A stretch of DNA of 19,748 bases, taken from positions 1 through 19,748 of the forward strand of contig JACOUZ010000058.1 of the NCBI GenBank assembly GCA_016177515.1, given 5' to 3'. Source of the stretch: Acidobacteriota bacterium (GTDB taxonomy: Bacteria > Acidobacteriota > Polarisedimenticolia > Gp22-AA2). The position numbers were made by a program, and so were the translations under genes. The notes under the pieces were generated by a model. It saw only the letters and a program-made list of their open reading frames with translations, did not search any database and was not told the origin of the DNA. Shown one piece after another: positions 15,534 through 19,748 of the stretch (position 1 is its first letter; the number at the start of each line of letters is the position of its first letter).

Positions 15534-15884
15534 CGGTTTGCTCTTAGGAGAATTCCCCAGGATCCCGGAGCCTGGAAACGCTGAAGGCTTCTTTAGGTGC
15601 GACAGGCGATGAAGCAAAAAAGATGCAGCTCTGGCCGGCCGCAGAGAGATTCCGGTGGGGCGGAGTGGGATGGAGGTTAGCGGCTCAAGTTCAAGGATAA
15701 GTTGTGCCCTTGGATGGCTACTCGGGCTCTGCGCAGCCGCAGTCACCATCGCGACGGCGGCCTGCAAGGATTGCGCGGCACAGGAAGCCCGGGTCCGCGA
15801 AACGCGAAATTCCCTCCGGGATCCTGCGGGCCGCGACGAGAGTGACCCGTCGCCGCTGGATCTTGCGGCTGCCGCGCCTCCCTC
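15534..15884. other. Interval with no supported gene
   Basis: About 350 bases between the nucleotidyltransferase and arsR promoters. A 77-codon plus-strand frame (15655-15888) has a hydrophobic stretch (WLLGLCAAAVTIATAAC) followed by CAAQEARVRETRNSLRD, faintly reminiscent of a pseudopilin N-terminus or lipoprotein, but it has no ribosome site and runs into the arsR -35. I do not call it a gene. Confidence 0.45.
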
Positions 15885-15922
15885 TTGACACGTTGGGATA
15901 TGGTTTCTACACTTCGCCATAT
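15885..15922 (+). promoter_or_regulatory. arsR promoter with overlapping inverted-repeat operator
   Basis: Consensus -35 TTGACA (15885-15890), 17-base spacer and -10 TACACT (15908-15913); expected start near 15920. An inverted repeat, ATATGG (15898-15903) and CCATAT (15917-15922) with 13 bases between, brackets the -10 and the start site. That is where an ArsR/SmtB repressor would need to bind. The operator role is inferred from position and symmetry. Confidence 0.72.
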
Positions 15923-15930
15923 GACGAACT

Positions 15931-15935
15931 GGAGG
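15931..15935 (+). promoter_or_regulatory. Ribosome binding site supporting the GTG start of arsR
   Basis: GGAGG, five bases before GTG 15941. It favours that start over the out-of-frame ATG at 15921. Confidence 0.62.
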
Positions 15936-15940
15936 AGTCC

Positions 15941-16372
15941 GTGCTGCGCCAGCTCGAAGCGGCTCTGAAGGCGGCCGGAGATCCGACCCGTAGCCGCATC
16001 CTGAAGCTCCTCGAGGACGACGGGCTGTGCGTGTGCCAGGTCCAGGCGGTGCTGCACCTGGCGCCTTCCACGGTCTCGAAGCACCTGGCGATCCTGAAGG
16101 CCGCCGGGCTCGTCGATGATCGCCGGGAGGGACGCTGGATCCGCTACGCCCTGGCCGGCGGTGAGCACAACCCCTACGCCCGGGGCATCCTCGGACTCAT
16201 CCGGAGGGCGCTCAAACGGGACCCGAAGATCCGGGACGATCGCCGCCGTCTCAAGGAGGTGCTCGGGATGCCGCTCGCCGAGGTGTGCGCCCTGGGCCCC
16301 GCCGGGAAGGCGGCGACCACGGCCTCGAAGGGGCCGGAGCGCGCGTCCCGTCCGGGGCGGCCGCGTGGCTGA
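15941..16372 (+). CDS. arsR: ArsR/SmtB-family arsenic-responsive repressor
   Basis: This 143-residue winged-helix repressor opens with LEAALKAAGDPTRSRILKLLEDDGLCVCQVQ. C30 and C32 form the CVC pair of the classic ArsR As(III)/Sb(III) site. The recognition helix region is LAPSTVSKHLAILKAAGLVDDRREGRWIRY. It should sit on the inverted repeat over its own promoter and release on binding arsenite. The tail after residue ~105 is basic and unusually long for the family. The start is taken as GTG, since no in-frame ATG exists near. The ATG at 15921 is in another frame and would join (giving MT-LEESVLRQ) if one base were added near 15927, so a start-proximal frameshift is an alternative. The stop overlaps the next gene by eight bases. 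Confidence 0.9.
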   Translation: MLRQLEAALKAAGDPTRSRILKLLEDDGLCVCQVQAVLHLAPSTVSKHLAILKAAGLVDDRREGRWIRYALAGGEHNPYARGILGLIRRALKRDPKIRDDRRRLKEVLGMPLAEVCALGPAGKAATTASKGPERASRPGRPRG

Positions 16373-17840
16373 ATCCCTGCCGTGCGTCCTCTTCGTCTGC
16401 GTCGAGAACTCCTGTCGCTCGCAGATGGCCGAAGGGTTCGCGCGGGAGCTGGGGACCGGCAAGGTCGCGGCGTTCAGCGCGGGATCGCACCCGTCGGGGC
16501 GGGTTGACCCGGCGGCGGTCCGCTCCATGCGGGAGCGGGGAATCGATCTCGCCGGTCATGCATCGAAGGGGCTCGGCGAGCTTCCTCAGGGAATCGTCTG
16601 GGACTACGTCGTGACCATGGGCTGCGGTGACGCCTGTCCCCATCTCCGGGCGAGGCACCGTCTGGACTGGGACCTGCCGGATCCGAAGCGCATGGACGAG
16701 GAGGGGTTCCGGCGCGTCAGGGACCGCATCGAGACGCTGGTTCGCCACCTGGTGAAAGCGGCGGCGACGGGCAAGCGCCTCGCCTTCTTCGAACGCTACC
16801 TCTCGATCTGGGTCGTGGGCTGCATGGTCGCCGGTGTGCTTTTGGGCAGGCACCTGCCCGGAGTGACCGGGGCGCTGCGGAAGCTCGAGTTCGGCCGCGG
16901 CAGCCAGATCAACTTGCCGATTGCGCTCCTCATATGGCTGATGATCTACCCGATGATGCTCAAGATCGACTTCGGGAGCGTTCTCGGAGTCGGCCGGCGG
17001 CCGGGCGGCATCCTCGTCACCCTCTTCGTCAACTGGGGCGTCAAGCCGTTCTCGATGGCCCTGCTCGGCTGGATCTTCTTCAAGCAGATCTTTCTCGTTT
17101 TCATCGGCCCCGAGCTGGCCGACCAGTATCTGGCAGGAACGATCATCCTCGCGGCGGCTCCCTGCACCGCCATGGTCTTCGTCTGGTCGTACCTCACCGA
17201 CGGCGACCCGTCCTACACGCTCGTCCAGGTGTCACTCAACGACCTGATCATGCTCGTTCTCTTCGCGCCGGTGGTCGGCCTCCTGGTCAGCGGAGTCAGC
17301 AACCTTCACATCCCGTTCGACGTGCTCCTTTACAGCGTCGTCGCCTTCATCCTGATTCCCCTTGCGGCAGGAAGCCTGAGCCGGTTCGCGCTCATCCGAC
17401 TCAAAGGGAGAGAATGGTTCGAGCGCTCCTTCCTGTCGGTGTTCCAGCCGGTGACGACCGTGGCGCTTCTCGCCACGCTGGTTCTGATCTTCGCCTTCCA
17501 GGCCGACAACATCACCGGCCGCTTTCTCGACGTCGTGCTAATCGCGATCCCGATCCTGATCCAGGTCTACTTCAACGCGGGCCTGGCATACGGCCTCATG
17601 CGCTACTTCCGGATACCCCACGACGTCGCGGCTCCGGGCGCGCTCATCGGCGCCAGCAATTTCTTCGAGCTGGCGGTTGCGGTCGCCATCACGCTTTTCG
17701 GCCCCGGCTCGGGGGCGGCCCTCGCGACGGTGGTCGGCGTCCTGGTCGAAGTTCCCGTAATGCTCTCGGTGTGCGCCGCCTGCAACCGGACGCGGCACTG
17801 GTTCGAGGCGTACCAGCCGGCCGCCGTCGCGGGCCGGTAA
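16365..17840 (+). CDS. arsC-acr3: ArsC - Acr3 fusion: arsenate reductase joined to arsenite exporter
   Basis: A single 491-residue frame. Residues 1-~135 are a low-molecular-weight-phosphatase-type (thioredoxin-coupled) arsenate reductase: CX5R loop C12-VENSC-R18, a VTMGCGDACP segment with C87 and C91 as candidate resolving cysteines, and the DWDLPDPK motif (101-108). After a ~10-residue linker (KAAATGKR), residues ~137-491 form an Acr3 transporter with about ten membrane helices, including the essential C267 (AAAPCTAMVFVWSYL) and E435 (SNFFELAVAVA). Arsenate would be reduced at the membrane face and arsenite exported by the same chain. Translation starts at GTG 16365, inside arsR's end, so it is coupled. 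An internal GTG at the linker (codon 130) could allow separate Acr3 translation but lacks a ribosome site. Confidence 0.93.
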   Translation: MAESLPCVLFVCVENSCRSQMAEGFARELGTGKVAAFSAGSHPSGRVDPAAVRSMRERGIDLAGHASKGLGELPQGIVWDYVVTMGCGDACPHLRARHRLDWDLPDPKRMDEEGFRRVRDRIETLVRHLVKAAATGKRLAFFERYLSIWVVGCMVAGVLLGRHLPGVTGALRKLEFGRGSQINLPIALLIWLMIYPMMLKIDFGSVLGVGRRPGGILVTLFVNWGVKPFSMALLGWIFFKQIFLVFIGPELADQYLAGTIILAAAPCTAMVFVWSYLTDGDPSYTLVQVSLNDLIMLVLFAPVVGLLVSGVSNLHIPFDVLLYSVVAFILIPLAAGSLSRFALIRLKGREWFERSFLSVFQPVTTVALLATLVLIFAFQADNITGRFLDVVLIAIPILIQVYFNAGLAYGLMRYFRIPHDVAAPGALIGASNFFELAVAVAITLFGPGSGAALATVVGVLVEVPVMLSVCAACNRTRHWFEAYQPAAVAGR

Positions 17841-17879
17841 GAGTCGGCAGCACGGGCTTCGGCGGCGCGGCCGTGGCCG

Positions 17880-18047
17880 GCCTCGCGCGACGGGGCGACG
17901 ACCGCCAGCGACCTGTCGATCCCGCCGGCGGGGACCGCGTATTATGACCTGGACAGCGGAGAGGGGACGTGCGCCGAGAGCGACCTGGGCCACGCCTCAT
18001 CGGGCAACCTGATACCCTATCTGCTGGCCTGTCCGACGCCTCCGTAG
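17880..18047 (+). pseudogene. C-terminal remnant of a secreted protein
   Basis: An open stretch of about 55 codons ends at TAG 18045-18047. It reads TTASDLSIPPAGTAYY, then DLDSGEGTCAESDLGHASSG and a final LLACPTPP. It has no start codon or ribosome site. The pattern (Asp, Pro-x-x-Gly, aromatic pair, Cys, Gly-rich loop, terminal CP) matches the end of the multicopper oxidase tail (SPGAGQVFWYLVRG, ending TCP), so it looks like the severed 3' end of another extracellular protein of that kind. It lies between acr3 and the transporter. The rest of 17841-18082 holds nothing else apart from the transporter's ribosome site. Confidence 0.5.
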
Positions 18048-18067
18048 CAGCCGAGCGGCAGGCGACC

Positions 18068-18075
18068 GGAGAAAG
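18068..18075 (+). promoter_or_regulatory. Ribosome binding site of the MFS gene
   Basis: GGAGAAAG, seven bases before GTG 18083. The in-frame ATG at 18119 has no such site. Confidence 0.55.
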
Positions 18076-18082
18076 CCCGCCC

Positions 18083-19435
18083 GTGACGCAGACGCAAATC
18101 TCCCACCCCGCAGGGCGGATGACGTCGGTCCGCTGGATCATCCTGGTCCTGCTGTTCGTCTCCAGCTTCGTAGCCTACGTGCTGCGGACGAACATGTCCG
18201 TCGCGGGCGAACACATGATGACCGACCTGCGCCTGTCGCAGATCCAGCTCGGCATGGTGCTGGCCGCGTTCGCCTGGGGTTACGCGCTCTTCCAGTTTCC
18301 GGGCGGGGTGTTCGGCGACATCATCGGCAGCCGGCGGGCGCTGACCCTCATCGCGATCCTGTGGGGACTGCTGAACGTGCTCGTGGGACTGGTCCCCGGC
18401 CGGCCGTTCGCGTCTCCCGCCGTCATCCTCGTCAGCCTGGTGGGACTCCGGTTCCTGATGGGAGTGGCGCAGGCGCCACTCTATCCGGTCACCTCCGGCG
18501 GGACCATCTGCAACTGGTTCCCGGTTTCGGGATGGGCCTTTCCAAACGGTTTGACCAATGCCGGCCTGACGCTGGGTTCCGCCGCCACCGGGCCGCTGAT
18601 CGCCTGGCTGATGGAATCGCTGGGATGGCGGCAGTCCTTCGTCCTCACGGCGCCGCTCGCGTTCCTGACGGCGGGGCTCTGGTGGTGGTATGTCAGGGAC
18701 GGGCCCGCCGAGCATCCGGGCGTCAGCCGGGAGGAGCTGGCGCTCATTGACGCCCGTCGCCCCTCCCGGCCGATCGCATTGCGGGAATCCGCCTGGAAGG
18801 TGGTGCTGAAGGACCGCGAGGTCCTGCTCCTCACCGCCAGCTACTTCTGCAGCAACTACGTCTTCTATCTGTTCTTCAACTGGCTCTTCATCTATCTCGT
18901 CGACAGCCGGGGATTCAAGGCCCTGGAAGGCGGCTTCTACGCCGCCGCGCCCTGGATCGCCGGGGCGATCGGCGCGCTGGCGGGCGGAGCGATCTGCGAC
19001 GGGCTGAGCCGTCGCATCGGGATGCGCTGGGGCTGCAGGCTGCCGTCCATCTTCGGCCTGGCGCTGACCGCAGGATTCATCGTCGCCGCGGCGACCGCCG
19101 GCAATCCCTACACCGCCGTCCTCCACCTGTCGCTTTGTCTAGGGTGCCAGCAGCTGACCGAGGGCCCATTCTGGGCCGCGACAATCTCAGTTTCCGGGAG
19201 GCACGCGTCGGCGGCCTGCGGCGTTCTGAACACGGGTGGAAACGTGGTCGGCGGCATCGGCGCGCTATTGGTCCCGGTCACGGTCCAGGCGCTCGGCTGG
19301 GGCGCGGCGCTCGCGACGGGGTCCGTTTTCGCGATTCTCGGGGCCGTGCTGTGGTTCTGGATACGCGCCGATCGGCTCTTCGCCGGCGGCGAGACTCGAC
19401 CCCCTGTGCGGGGGCCGAACAGCGTCACAGGATAG
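18083..19435 (+). CDS. Major facilitator superfamily transporter, anion:cation symporter type
   Basis: This 450-residue integral membrane protein has about twelve hydrophobic helices. The first cytoplasmic loop carries the MFS motif-A-like GDIIGSRR. The first helix region SSFVAYVLRTNMSVAGEHMMTDL, with LGMVLAAFAWGYALFQFPGGVFGD after it, is typical of the ACS (organic anion:cation symporter, ExuT/phthalate-like) subgroup. Such proteins take up hexuronates, other sugar acids or carboxylates with protons; the substrate cannot be predicted here. The start is GTG 18083 with a ribosome site; ATG 18119, 12 codons later, would also give a full transporter. An open frame reaching further upstream is rejected as it overlaps the secreted-protein remnant. 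It may be co-transcribed with the next gene, 12 bases downstream. Confidence 0.9.
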   Translation: MTQTQISHPAGRMTSVRWIILVLLFVSSFVAYVLRTNMSVAGEHMMTDLRLSQIQLGMVLAAFAWGYALFQFPGGVFGDIIGSRRALTLIAILWGLLNVLVGLVPGRPFASPAVILVSLVGLRFLMGVAQAPLYPVTSGGTICNWFPVSGWAFPNGLTNAGLTLGSAATGPLIAWLMESLGWRQSFVLTAPLAFLTAGLWWWYVRDGPAEHPGVSREELALIDARRPSRPIALRESAWKVVLKDREVLLLTASYFCSNYVFYLFFNWLFIYLVDSRGFKALEGGFYAAAPWIAGAIGALAGGAICDGLSRRIGMRWGCRLPSIFGLALTAGFIVAAATAGNPYTAVLHLSLCLGCQQLTEGPFWAATISVSGRHASAACGVLNTGGNVVGGIGALLVPVTVQALGWGAALATGSVFAILGAVLWFWIRADRLFAGGETRPPVRGPNSVTG

Positions 19436-19447
19436 GTGGAGATCTCC

Positions 19448-19748
19448 GTGCCGACAACGGCGGTTCCGATCGTCCAGATCCTGCTGCTCGCCGCGTTCGC
19501 CCTCCTGCTTCTCCTGAAGGACCGCGTCCCCGCGCTCGGCAACCGGTACCCGGCCCTGCTCGGGGGTCTCGCGGTCGCCGCCCTCCTTCTCCACGCGGAT
19601 TTCCTGGTTCGGGAGCGCTTCAACATCAACGAGTTCTACCACTACTACGTCGGCACCAGGTACTGTCCGGAGGTGGGCCATTCGGGCCTGTACGACGCCA
19701 CGGTCGTGGCCGACTACGAGGATGACCCGTCCTCCTACGACCCTTATC
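19448..19748 (+). CDS. Membrane protein, 5' part only (cut by window edge)
   Basis: The frame is open for 100 codons from GTG 19448 to the end of the window. GGTGGAG lies seven bases before the GTG. Residues ~6-23 (IVQILLLAAFALLLLL) and ~36-50 (LLGGLAVAALLLHADFL) are membrane helices. They are followed by FNINEFYHYYVGTRYCPEVG and LYDATVVADYEDD, which looks like the start of a periplasmic loop in a large polytopic protein, possibly a GT-C-like glycosyltransferase or related membrane enzyme. I cannot assign a family from this fragment. The spacing suggests an operon with the transporter. Confidence 0.75.
   Translation, partial: MPTTAVPIVQILLLAAFALLLLLKDRVPALGNRYPALLGGLAVAALLLHADFLVRERFNINEFYHYYVGTRYCPEVGHSGLYDATVVADYEDDPSSYDPY

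Noticed and set aside
15655..15888. Possible pseudopilin or lipoprotein start before arsR
   Set aside because: The hydrophobic stretch and EARVRETRNSLRD are suggestive, but there is no ribosome site, the lipobox is non-standard, and it ends inside the arsR promoter.
16934..17947. 337-codon plus-strand frame overlapping acr3
   Set aside because: It is a shifted reading of the Acr3 domain, Arg-rich and without membrane helices.

Overview
The window is GC-rich bacterial DNA with short intergenic gaps, GGAGG-type ribosome binding sites and sigma70-like promoters. No rRNA, tRNA or CRISPR array was seen. Large secreted proteins with DNRLRE modules, Cys-rich repeats and C-termini ending in 'CP' suggest an uncultivated soil or sediment lineage, perhaps Acidobacteriota-like. 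That assignment is an inference and is weak.

Layout. Positions 1-950 (minus strand) hold a doubtful small acidic ORF and a VapBC-type toxin-antitoxin pair. The antitoxin promoter is embedded in a perfect inverted repeat. Positions 950-2880 are a gene graveyard around one intact gene (a DUF3467 protein): an SDR fragment joined to the tail of an AhpD/CMD-like protein, a PhnB-type VOC protein that has lost its N-terminus, a possible C-terminal tail of an unrecognised protein, and the first ~40 codons of a dps gene with two frameshifts. Positions 2889-6554 (minus) are a four-gene operon: a conserved-looking membrane protein of unknown function, then pntAA, pntAB and pntB, which make up the proton-translocating NAD(P) transhydrogenase.

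Positions 6674-14784 encode secreted proteins: a frameshifted secreted protein, a subtilisin-like protease (minus), a DNRLRE protein with a Cys-rich tail (minus), and, divergently, a 1009-residue protein that fuses DNRLRE, two Cys-rich repeats, a CotA-like multicopper oxidase, a second Cys-rich segment and a beta-rich tail. The two DNRLRE modules are paralogues arranged head to head.

Positions 14807-15498 (minus) hold a nucleotidyltransferase and a 64-residue partner overlapping by ATGA, a toxin-antitoxin-like layout with a probably leaderless first gene. Positions 15885-17840 form an arsenic operon: ArsR with a likely operator over its promoter, then one polypeptide joining an N-terminal thioredoxin-type arsenate reductase to a C-terminal Acr3 arsenite exporter. 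It would couple arsenate reduction directly to arsenite extrusion. A remnant of another secreted-protein tail, an MFS transporter and the start of a membrane protein cut by the window edge complete the region.

The best candidates for something under-described are the ArsC-Acr3 fusion with ArsC first, the DNRLRE/multicopper oxidase fusion with its divergent paralogue, and the promoter/operator architecture of the two toxin-antitoxin-like operons.
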